The translations under genes were made by a program, and so were the position numbers. A stretch of DNA of 5,051 nucleotides. It comes from Chloroflexota bacterium (lineage in GTDB: Bacteria > Chloroflexota > Ktedonobacteria > Ktedonobacterales > Ktedonobacteraceae). This document shows positions 1 to 5,051 of this stretch, in pieces (positions within the stretch are counted from its first letter, which is position 1; every line of letters begins with the position of its first letter). The stretch is from contig JAJZEJ010000280.1 in the NCBI GenBank assembly GCA_021828635.1, positions 1 to 5,051 of the forward strand. Reading direction: 5' to 3'. The notes beneath the pieces were generated by a model, which had not been told where the DNA came from, searched no databases, and was given only the letters and a program-made list of their open reading frames with translations.

Positions 1-944
1 CCACGGGGCGTCCAGCCATTATCGTCTTCGACAATGCCTATCATGGTCGCACCCTCATGACGATGACCATGACCTCAAAGGTTAAACCCTACAAGTATCG
101 CTTTGGTCCTTACGCACCAGAGTTCTATCGCGCACCGTTTCCCTATCCATACCGTATGAACATGACGCCGGAGCAAGCATCACAGGCTTGCTTAAAAGAA
201 CTTGAGCGCATGTTTGTCGGCGAGGTTGCGCCCGATCAGGTTGCGGCCATCATCATCGAGCCTGTACAGGGTGAGGGTGGTTTCATGGTTGCCCCGCCAG
301 GATTCTTGAGCGGCCTCAAGGCACTATGCGAAAAACATGGGATTCTCTTTGTGGCCGACGAAATTCAGACTGGCTTCTGTCGCACGGGCAAGATGTTTGC
401 CGTCGAGCATGATGGCGTTGTGCCAGACCTGATGATTATCGCCAAATCGATGGGCGCAGGAATGCCTATCAGTGGTATTGTTGGTCGTGCCGAATTGATG
501 GATGCACCTCCGGCAGGTACGCTTGGTGGCACATATAGCGGTAATCCAGTAGCCTGTGCCGCCGCGCTGGCCGTTCTCGATATCTATGAGCAAGAGGATG
601 TGGCGAGCCGCTCACAGCAAGTCGGTCAGGCCGTTCTCGATACCTTCAGCCGTTTTCAGCAGCGTTACGATTTCGTCGGCGAAGTACGTGGTCAGGGCGG
701 CATGATAGCAATGGAACTGGTCAAGAACCGCGACAGCAAAGAACCGGATGCGCAACTCACGGGAGCAATTCTGAACGCAGCACACGAACGTGGTCTGGTA
801 CTGATTCGCGCTGGTATGTTTGATAACGTTGTGCGCGTGCTGGTGCCGCTCAACATCACCGATGAGCAACTCCAGCAAGCTCTGACCATCCTTGAAGATG
901 CTGTTGCCAGTGTCGCTACCCCCGCAGCAGCACCAGCTGACTGA
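1..944 (+). CDS. gabT: 4-aminobutyrate aminotransferase, class III PLP-dependent (5' end outside window)
   Basis: This enzyme transfers the amino group of 4-aminobutyrate to 2-oxoglutarate, giving succinate semialdehyde and glutamate in the cytoplasm. The frame is open from the left edge (first full codon at 3) and reads through the family motif AYHGRT (39-56) before the ATG at 57, so that ATG is internal. About 313 codons are visible; family members have about 420-450, so roughly 110-130 N-terminal residues are missing. Visible motifs in order: EPVQGEGG (258-281), with the Glu that tunes GABA specificity in this family; VADEIQTGF with the cofactor-binding Asp (codon 357-359); AKSMGAGMP with the PLP Schiff-base Lys (codon 444-446); GGTYSGNP (near 531-548); and VVRVLVPL with the substrate-carboxylate Arg (codon 834-836). 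The segment KPYKYRFGPYAPEFYRAPF fits GabT better than acetylornithine or ornithine aminotransferases. The protein ends in a short Ala/Pro-rich tail. It is convergent with the liv operon. Class is certain; exact substrate is likely but not proven. Confidence 0.9.
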   Translation, partial: TGRPAIIVFDNAYHGRTLMTMTMTSKVKPYKYRFGPYAPEFYRAPFPYPYRMNMTPEQASQACLKELERMFVGEVAPDQVAAIIIEPVQGEGGFMVAPPGFLSGLKALCEKHGILFVADEIQTGFCRTGKMFAVEHDGVVPDLMIIAKSMGAGMPISGIVGRAELMDAPPAGTLGGTYSGNPVACAAALAVLDIYEQEDVASRSQQVGQAVLDTFSRFQQRYDFVGEVRGQGGMIAMELVKNRDSKEPDAQLTGAILNAAHERGLVLIRAGMFDNVVRVLVPLNITDEQLQQALTILEDAVASVATPAAAPAD

Positions 945-953
945 CAAGCTATG

Positions 954-1007
954 AAAAAACCGGTGTAGGGACCGCTTTGGCGGATGCGATAAATCAGTCC
1001 CTACACC
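954..1007 (-). terminator. Likely intrinsic terminator of the liv operon
   Basis: A perfect 11-bp inverted repeat, GGTGTAGGGAC (962-972) and GTCCCTACACC (997-1007), encloses a 24-nt loop. Read on the minus strand, the stem is followed after two G by T6 (954-959 read as A6 on plus), the layout of a Rho-independent terminator, about 75 nt past the livF stop. On the plus strand no T-run follows the stem, so it is a weaker terminator for gabT. The loop is long for a terminator; a 4-bp mini-hairpin, CCGC (972-975) with GCGG (980-983), overlaps the stem base by one base and could compete with it. The palindrome could alternatively be a dispersed REP-like element recruited as a terminator. Confidence 0.6.
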
Positions 1008-1015
1008 AATGTTCA

Positions 1016-1062
1016 TAACATTTCGTTCACTTGCATAATCATATCCATAGGTAACATTTCGT
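1016..1062. repeat. 11-bp direct repeat pair in convergent intergenic region
   Basis: TAACATTTCGT occurs at 1016-1026 and again at 1052-1062, starts 36 bp apart. The second copy overlaps a small inverted repeat, ATTTC-GT-GAAAT (1056-1067). The pair lies downstream of both flanking genes, where a regulator site for either is unexpected. No function can be assigned; it may be chance in AT-rich DNA or a remnant of an insertion. Confidence 0.4.
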
Positions 1063-1082
1063 GAAATAGCATTACTACGCTA

Positions 1083-1799
1083 TTATGCTCCACCAAGATA
1101 TGCTTGACGTACCAGATCATTCTGTAGCAGGTTTGCGGCTGTATCGCTTAACACAACCTTACCTGTTTGTAGTACGTAGCCCCGGTCGGCCAGGCTTAAA
1201 GCCATTGAAGCATTCTGCTCCACGAGGAAAATCGTCACACCATCATCACGAATACGGGTGATAGTATTGAAGACCGTCTCTACGAGCAGGGGCGAGAGGC
1301 CCATTGATGGCTCATCCATACAGATCATCCGTGGACGCGACATCAAAGCACGCCCCATTGCCAGCATCTGCTGTTCACCACCAGACATCGTACCGGCTAT
1401 CTGCTTGAGACGTTCACGGATACGCGGGAAAATCTCACAGACGCGCTCAATATCAGCCTTCACTTCTGCTCGATTATTGCGGCTATACGCTCCCATTTCC
1501 AGATTTTCCAGCACGCTCATACGTGCAAAGATGCGGCGTGCTTCGGGAACCAGTGCTAGCCCCATACGCACAATATCGCCCGGTAGCCTCTTCTCGATAG
1601 ATTGACCATCGAATTCCACTGAGCCATGTTTGGGACGCACCAACCCGAAAATAGTCTTCATGGTCGTCGTTTTGCCAGCAGCATTCGCGCCTAGTAAGCA
1701 GATAATCTCACCTTTATTGACCTCAAATGAGACATTGTGCAATACCTGACTAGGGCCATAGTATGTATCTACATCAACGAGTCGTAGCATCGTAGACAT
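1083..1799 (-). CDS. livF: Branched-chain amino-acid ABC transporter ATP-binding protein LivF
   Basis: This is one of the two cytoplasmic ATPases that power the HAAT-family importer; it pairs with LivG beneath the LivH/LivM channel. At 238 residues it has the usual LivF length. Motifs: Walker A GANAAGKT (residues 37-44, Lys43), Q-loop region VPEARRIF (84-91), signature MSGGEQQ (138-144), Walker B MICMDEP (158-164, catalytic Glu163), then LVEQN (193-196 region), where Gln195 takes the place of the usual switch His, as is typical of LivF. The fourth Walker A position is Ala40 instead of Gly, and VPEGRR is VPEARR. The start is chosen at 1799 because GGAG lies 6 nt upstream; the Met at residue 4 has no such site. 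It is the last gene of the operon, 47 nt after livG, with a probable terminator beyond it. UrtE-type urea or amide transporter ATPases are close relatives, so the substrate is inferred from the gene set only. Confidence 0.95.
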   Translation of the reverse strand: MSTMLRLVDVDTYYGPSQVLHNVSFEVNKGEIICLLGANAAGKTTTMKTIFGLVRPKHGSVEFDGQSIEKRLPGDIVRMGLALVPEARRIFARMSVLENLEMGAYSRNNRAEVKADIERVCEIFPRIRERLKQIAGTMSGGEQQMLAMGRALMSRPRMICMDEPSMGLSPLLVETVFNTITRIRDDGVTIFLVEQNASMALSLADRGYVLQTGKVVLSDTAANLLQNDLVRQAYLGGA

Positions 1800-1805
1800 C
1801 GTTTT

Positions 1806-1809
1806 CTCC
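1806..1809 (-). promoter_or_regulatory. Ribosome binding site of livF
   Basis: GGAG on the minus strand, 6 nt before the ATG at 1799. It matches the site and spacing seen before livG and livM and fixes the upstream of two possible Met codons as the start. Confidence 0.75.
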
Positions 1810-1846
1810 GTTTTCTCTATGCTTAAACCTTCCTCTGCTATGTATC

Positions 1847-2677
1847 TCAGCTCTCTGAAAGCTGCTCATCAGCTTTTGCTGGCTTCCCTAGATAGGCCGC
1901 AATAACGCGCTCGTCGCGCCGCACCTCTTCCGGCAACCCTTCAGCAATCTTGCGACCATAATCAAGAACCGCAATATGGTCCGACATCCCCATTGTTACC
2001 GAGAGCTTGTGTTCAATCAATAAAATGGTAAGATGCAATTCATCGCGCAAACGACGAATATATTTGACCGCTTCCAATGTCTCCACTTCGTTCATACCAG
2101 CCGTTGGCTCATCCAGTAAAAGTAGCTTGGGATTAGCCCCCAGAGCGCGTGCAATCTCGACACGTCGTTTGTCGGCATACGAGAGGTTGATGACATATTC
2201 ATCTTGCCGTTCGATGAGCGAGTGTCCGAAAAAGCTTAAAAGCTCAATAGCATGTTTTCGCGCACCAGCCTCTTCATGCATCACCCGCGAAGTGCGGAAC
2301 AGCGACCCTAAAACTGAAGCTTTCAACTGTGTATGCTGGCCTACCAATACATTTTCCAACACAGTCATGTTATTGAACAGACGAATATTTTGAAATGTAC
2401 GAGTGATTCCTTCGACTACAATTAACTCCGGCTTCATCCTCTTGATAGATTTACCTAACAGACGAATATCACCGGATGTGGGTGTATAAATACCAGTAAT
2501 CAGATTAAACACTGTCGTCTTGCCAGCACCATTCGGCCCAATAATGCTAACTATCTTGCGTGGTCTGACCTGGAGATTGACATCTTTGACCGCGACCAGA
2601 CCACCGAACTGCTTGGTCACATTCTCTAGCTCTAGCAGAGGTGCATCTGCCTTATTCTGTCCTTCTACAACATTCAT
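1847..2677 (-). CDS. livG: Branched-chain amino-acid ABC transporter ATP-binding protein LivG
   Basis: This is the second cytoplasmic ATPase of the HAAT importer and partner of LivF. Numbered from the chosen start (276 residues): Walker A GPNGAGKT (47-54), Q-loop TRTFQN with Gln96, signature NLSYADKRR (Leu165 to Arg171 region), Walker B LLLLDEP (185-191, Glu190), D-loop AGMN, switch His223 in LLIEHK, and the LivG-typical ending VLDYGRKIAEG...VIAAYLG. The signature has Ala where LivG proteins normally have Gly (LSYG). Start choice: an in-frame ATG at 2689 would add four residues but has no Shine-Dalgarno, while the ATG at 2677 has GGAG 6 nt upstream, formed from that earlier ATG's own codons. 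The frame is the same either way. The gene begins 18 nt after the livM stop (6 nt with the longer start), so translational coupling is likely. The charged C-terminal tail is slightly longer than usual. Confidence 0.94.
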   Translation of the reverse strand: MNVVEGQNKADAPLLELENVTKQFGGLVAVKDVNLQVRPRKIVSIIGPNGAGKTTVFNLITGIYTPTSGDIRLLGKSIKRMKPELIVVEGITRTFQNIRLFNNMTVLENVLVGQHTQLKASVLGSLFRTSRVMHEEAGARKHAIELLSFFGHSLIERQDEYVINLSYADKRRVEIARALGANPKLLLLDEPTAGMNEVETLEAVKYIRRLRDELHLTILLIEHKLSVTMGMSDHIAVLDYGRKIAEGLPEEVRRDERVIAAYLGKPAKADEQLSES

Positions 2678-2683
2678 ATGTGG

Positions 2684-2687
2684 CTCC
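2684..2687 (-). promoter_or_regulatory. Ribosome binding site deciding the livG start
   Basis: GGAG on the minus strand, 6 nt before the ATG at 2677. It overlaps the alternative upstream ATG (2687-2689), which itself has no purine-rich site in front. The same tetramer with 6-7 nt spacing precedes livF and livM, which favours the 2677 start. Confidence 0.65.
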
Positions 2688-2695
2688 ATTCGCGG

Positions 2696-4693
2696 CTATT
2701 CAACACGTACCTCTGACTCAAAACCGGGTGCGCCAGGGCTGACATCCAGTGGGCCAATCTCAACCTCATTTTCATCCTCTCGATGCAATTCTCTACGCCT
2801 GCGTGCGCTGGGAATCAGTCCTTCAGGACGGAAGATCATGATGACAATCAGGAGAACACCAAAGATCAGATTACGAATATTTTCAAAGGTGAAACCAGGG
2901 ATCACACTGGTGATGGCAATGTGGACTGGATAGAGCAAGCTTCCTGGCGTATTCATAGCGGCATCCAGATTTGGCAACAAGAACTCATTGAGCGAATAGA
3001 CCACCAATGCGCCAACGATCACGCCGGGGATGCTACCGATGCCGCCGATAACAACCATTGCCAGATAGATGATAGAGTCACCAAAGCTAAAGTTGTCGGG
3101 TGAAACCACGCCTAATTTGGCTGCGTGATAGGCACCTGCGATGCCAGAGAAGAATGCACCGGCTGCGAAGGCAAACAACTTCGTGTTGACTAGATTGACT
3201 CCCGACGACGCTGCCGCGATCTCATCTTCGCGTATCGCTACCCAGGCACGTCCTAAACGAGAGTCGCGCAGGCGAAGATTGGCGAAGATAACTAGCACAA
3301 TCAGGGCCAGAATGAGGTAATAGTAGGGAGTCGAAGTATTCCAGTTCGCACCAGGGAAGGAGGGGGATTGTATGCCAACAATACCATTTGAGCCATTGGT
3401 ATATTTATCCAGTTCGAGGAAGACGACCGGCACAATCTCACCAAAACCCAACGTGACGATAGCCAGATAGTCACCACGCAAACGCAATGTTGGCGCACCG
3501 AGCAGCACACCCCAGAAAGCAGCAATCAAAGCGGTGATGATCAGAAGCGGCCAGAAGAGCCAGGAGATAAGATGCAAATTAGTAGGAATACCAGTCACGA
3601 TGGTAAACTGGTTTGAGCCGATGAAGGCCCAGACATAAGAACCGATAGCGAAGAAAGCGACATAACCCAGGTCCAGTAGGCCAGCAAAACCGACAACGAT
3701 GTTCAGCCCTAGCGCCAGAATAACATAATAGCCAGCATCACCGTAGCCTGATAGGCGGCCATCTGTGCCTGAACCGAAGAGAAATGGGTCAATTACCGGG
3801 TAAAACAGTAGGAAGGCCACCAGTAGCATCAGCATAAATCGCTGTGCGCCCTGGCTACGCAAGGGTAGATCGCTCATGATACGTTCCCTCACACGAGACG
3901 GACCATTGCCATTAGAATTTCCAGGATTAGTTGTACGTTTTTCACTATTCTTTGTTCCCATAGATTGCAATGTACGATTTGCACGCTGGACCGCATAAGC
4001 TCCCACAAGACGCCCTATCACATAACCGAAAATGGGGAGAAGAATGGTACGTACAATGACCCAGATTAGTATAGAAAAAGCAATTTGCCCCGTAAAGAAA
4101 TAGACCAGATCAATGAGGAGCCAGATCACATCCAGTACCACAGTAAACCAAAAGGCTCCTAGCACTGCCCGTTGCAGCAATACAGATGGTGGAATATCAG
4201 CCGGAGCCGACACGATGTCACCGGTGCTTTGATTTCTTTTGCCAGTGCTGCGGCGGATGAGATTCTTGATCAGGAAATAGATGCCCCAGATAACGACGCT
4301 CAGAGCCATGCCGAGGATCAGCGCATTCTCCCCTGGAAGTTGCCCGGCAACGCCCATAACCAGCAACAGGGGAACCAGTGCAAAAACTGCCACATCCAGC
4401 CACGTTGTCCAGAATTTGCCGCGTCCACTATCGGTTGCGACCAGGTAGCCAGCCAGAGCTATCACACCGAGATAGATAATAAGGGCGAAGAGAGCCGATT
4501 GCGCCAGCGCCCAGGGGTCCGTTGGCACGGAGCTGGGGGCTGTAGCTGGAGAAACCACGGTGTTGATAATTGCTTCTCCCGCCCAGAACGTAAATACCAG
4601 CACAGGGATAATAAGCGCAACTATCCACTTTATCAGAAGGTTGCGGGTATTTCCGGTCGGGAATAATGACGACGCACTTATTGCAAGAGCCAT
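2696..4693 (-). CDS. livM: Branched-chain amino-acid ABC transporter permease LivM with long N-terminal membrane extension
   Basis: This is an inner-membrane channel subunit of the HAAT importer, partner of LivH. At 665 residues it is far longer than usual LivM (about 320-425). The C-terminal part, about residues 285-630, is a full LivM core: LALGLNIVVGFAGLLDLGYVAF (near 326-347), TLRLRGDYLAIVTLGFGEIVP (402-422), the ATPase-coupling loop GRAWVAIREDEIAAASSGVN (481-500), GGIGSIPG (550-557) and FRPEGL (621-626). The first 235 residues carry about six hydrophobic stretches (roughly 19-39, 62-87, 97-117, 123-146, 172-202, 206-233) that I do not recognise as any named domain. A polar Asn/Gly/Ser-rich linker follows (about 236-284), and the protein ends in a charged tail (631-665). 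The start at 4693 has GGAG 7 nt upstream. An internal ATG at 3877 with its own ribosome binding site could give a 393-residue LivM. It lies 51 nt after livH and 18 nt before livG. Confidence 0.93.
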   Translation of the reverse strand: MALAISASSLFPTGNTRNLLIKWIVALIIPVLVFTFWAGEAIINTVVSPATAPSSVPTDPWALAQSALFALIIYLGVIALAGYLVATDSGRGKFWTTWLDVAVFALVPLLLVMGVAGQLPGENALILGMALSVVIWGIYFLIKNLIRRSTGKRNQSTGDIVSAPADIPPSVLLQRAVLGAFWFTVVLDVIWLLIDLVYFFTGQIAFSILIWVIVRTILLPIFGYVIGRLVGAYAVQRANRTLQSMGTKNSEKRTTNPGNSNGNGPSRVRERIMSDLPLRSQGAQRFMLMLLVAFLLFYPVIDPFLFGSGTDGRLSGYGDAGYYVILALGLNIVVGFAGLLDLGYVAFFAIGSYVWAFIGSNQFTIVTGIPTNLHLISWLFWPLLIITALIAAFWGVLLGAPTLRLRGDYLAIVTLGFGEIVPVVFLELDKYTNGSNGIVGIQSPSFPGANWNTSTPYYYLILALIVLVIFANLRLRDSRLGRAWVAIREDEIAAASSGVNLVNTKLFAFAAGAFFSGIAGAYHAAKLGVVSPDNFSFGDSIIYLAMVVIGGIGSIPGVIVGALVVYSLNEFLLPNLDAAMNTPGSLLYPVHIAITSVIPGFTFENIRNLIFGVLLIVIMIFRPEGLIPSARRRRELHREDENEVEIGPLDVSPGAPGFESEVRVE
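3875..3890 (-). promoter_or_regulatory. Candidate internal translation start inside livM
   Basis: On the minus strand GAGGG (3886-3890) lies 8 nt before an in-frame ATG (3875-3877), Met273 of LivM. It falls at the end of the polar linker and just before the conserved LivM core, where a conventional LivM would begin. A product from here would be 393 residues. Whether it is used cannot be told from sequence; a purine-rich run in Arg/Glu codons can arise by chance. Confidence 0.35.
3878..4693 (-). other. Unassigned six-segment membrane domain fused to LivM
   Basis: This marks LivM residues 1-272. Hydrophobic runs include LLIKWIVALIIPVLVFTFWA, ALFALIIYLGVIALAGYLVA, VAVFALVPLLLVMGVAG, LGMALSVVIWGIYFLI, FWFTVVLDVIWLLIDLVYFF and LIWVIVRTILLPIFGYVIG. 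They are separated by short loops and an RRSTGKRNQSTGD stretch (147-159), which by the positive-inside rule would be cytoplasmic. There is no recognisable catalytic or binding motif. E. coli LivM has a shorter N-terminal extension (DUF3382); this one is about twice as long and I could not match it to that by eye. Confidence 0.6.
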
Positions 4694-4700
4694 ATGTCAA

Positions 4701-4704
4701 CTCC
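4701..4704 (-). promoter_or_regulatory. Ribosome binding site of full-length livM
   Basis: GGAG on the minus strand, 7 nt before the ATG at 4693. It shows that the long N-terminal extension has a proper start and is probably translated, not an artefact of reading the frame too far upstream. Confidence 0.72.
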
Positions 4705-4744
4705 ACGATATTCGTATTTGGGATACCGTACACATTGTACAGCG

Positions 4745-5051
4745 TTACACTTTTTCCGGCGTCTGCTGTCCAAGCAAGCCAGAGGGGCGAAATATCAAAA
4801 TCAGCACCAGAATGGCGAAGATGATGGCATTTGACCAGGCCGCTCCACCATGCGGTAGTATGGTTCCAGGAATGAGTGCGGACAGCGACTCGATAATACC
4901 AACGACAAGACCACCGAGCATAGCTCCAACAATGTTGCCAATCCCACCCAAGACGGCAGCCGTAAAGGCGATCAGGCCCAGTTGGAAACCGATGTAAAAG
5001 AAGGTGCTACCATACTGGAGACCATAGATAAAGCCCGCCGCACCAGCCAGT
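4745..5051 (-). CDS. livH: Branched-chain amino-acid ABC transporter permease LivH (N-terminal part outside window)
   Basis: This is the other channel subunit of the HAAT importer, in the cytoplasmic membrane. Only the last 101 codons and the TAA stop are visible; the frame is open to the right edge (first full codon at 5050-5048). LivH proteins are about 290-310 residues, so roughly the last third is present. It shows the LivH-typical run GLQYGSTFFYIGFQLGLIAF, then TAAVLGGIGNIVGAMLGGLV (the conserved GGIGN...GAMLGG), a final hydrophobic segment AIIFAILVLILIFRPSGLLG, and a short tail ending in PEKV. The TTG at 4949-4951 is an internal Leu codon of VLGGIGN, not a start. It is the first visible gene of the operon; the binding-protein gene and promoter probably lie further right. 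Confidence 0.92.
   Translation of the reverse strand, partial: LAGAAGFIYGLQYGSTFFYIGFQLGLIAFTAAVLGGIGNIVGAMLGGLVVGIIESLSALIPGTILPHGGAAWSNAIIFAILVLILIFRPSGLLGQQTPEKV

Noticed and set aside
57..59. ATG as the start of the aminotransferase gene
   Set aside because: The frame is open upstream to the edge and encodes the conserved FDNAYHGRT segment, so this Met is internal and the gene is cut by the window.
612..1016. Minus-strand open frame opposite the end of gabT
   Set aside because: It lies antisense to conserved aminotransferase codons and across the terminator palindrome, and shows no recognisable domain; a shadow frame.
1258..1605. Plus-strand open frame inside livF
   Set aside because: Antisense to conserved LivF motifs, with low-complexity Arg/Ser-rich translation; a shadow of the real gene.
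4172..4666. Plus-strand open frame of 164 codons opposite the livM extension
   Set aside because: Considered because the livM extension is itself unassigned. However the minus frame gives clean membrane segments with a good ribosome binding site, while this one gives a polar His/Gln/Arg-rich product without domain features.
4695..4700. TTGACA on the minus strand just before livM, resembling a -35 box
   Set aside because: It overlaps the livM start codon region and no -10-like hexamer follows at 16-18 nt; it is probably chance.
4694..4744. GTAC-containing inverted repeat in the livH-livM gap as an operator
   Set aside because: The arms are only 4 bp and self-palindromic, inside an operon; too weak to call.
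4949..4951. TTG as start of a small 68-residue membrane protein
   Set aside because: The frame continues to the right edge and encodes typical LivH sequence, so it is an internal Leu codon.

Overview
The window is a piece of a bacterial chromosome carrying two convergent units. On the plus strand is the 3' two-thirds of a 4-aminobutyrate aminotransferase gene (gabT-like). On the minus strand is most of a branched-chain (hydrophobic) amino-acid ABC importer operon in the canonical order livH-livM-livG-livF, entering from the right edge. The protein signatures (GabT of the actinobacterial/Chloroflexota style, Liv proteins with variant ATPase motifs, moderate GC) loosely suggest a Chloroflexota organism, possibly a Ktedonobacteria-type genome. 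This is recall-based inference, not proof.

Layout: 1-944 is gabT without its 5' end; its reading frame is already open at the left edge, so the ATG at 57 is internal. 945-1082 is a short convergent intergenic region. It holds a perfect 11-bp inverted repeat followed, on the minus strand, by a T6 run (a likely terminator for the liv operon), and an 11-bp direct repeat. Then, all on the minus strand: livF (1083-1799), livG (1847-2677), an unusually long livM (2696-4693) and the last 101 codons of livH (4745-5051). Gaps of 47, 18 and 51 nt and a GGAG Shine-Dalgarno 6-7 nt before each internal gene support one transcript, whose promoter lies beyond the right edge.

Together LivH and LivM form the membrane channel and LivG and LivF the ATPase pair of a HAAT-family importer. 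The periplasmic/extracellular binding protein (LivJ/K type) is not in the window, so the substrate cannot be read from it. GabT transfers the amino group of GABA to 2-oxoglutarate, giving succinate semialdehyde. Its convergent position means it is a neighbour, not a member of the operon.

The two points most worth a second look are: (1) LivM carries an approximately 270-residue N-terminal extension with about six predicted membrane segments and a polar linker, just after which lies a credible internal ribosome binding site and ATG that would make a normal-size LivM; (2) the non-consensus ATPase residues of LivF and LivG fall on the same composite ATP site, predicting one regular and one degenerate site. 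No CRISPR, tRNA, rRNA, insertion sequence or clearly new defence-type system was seen.
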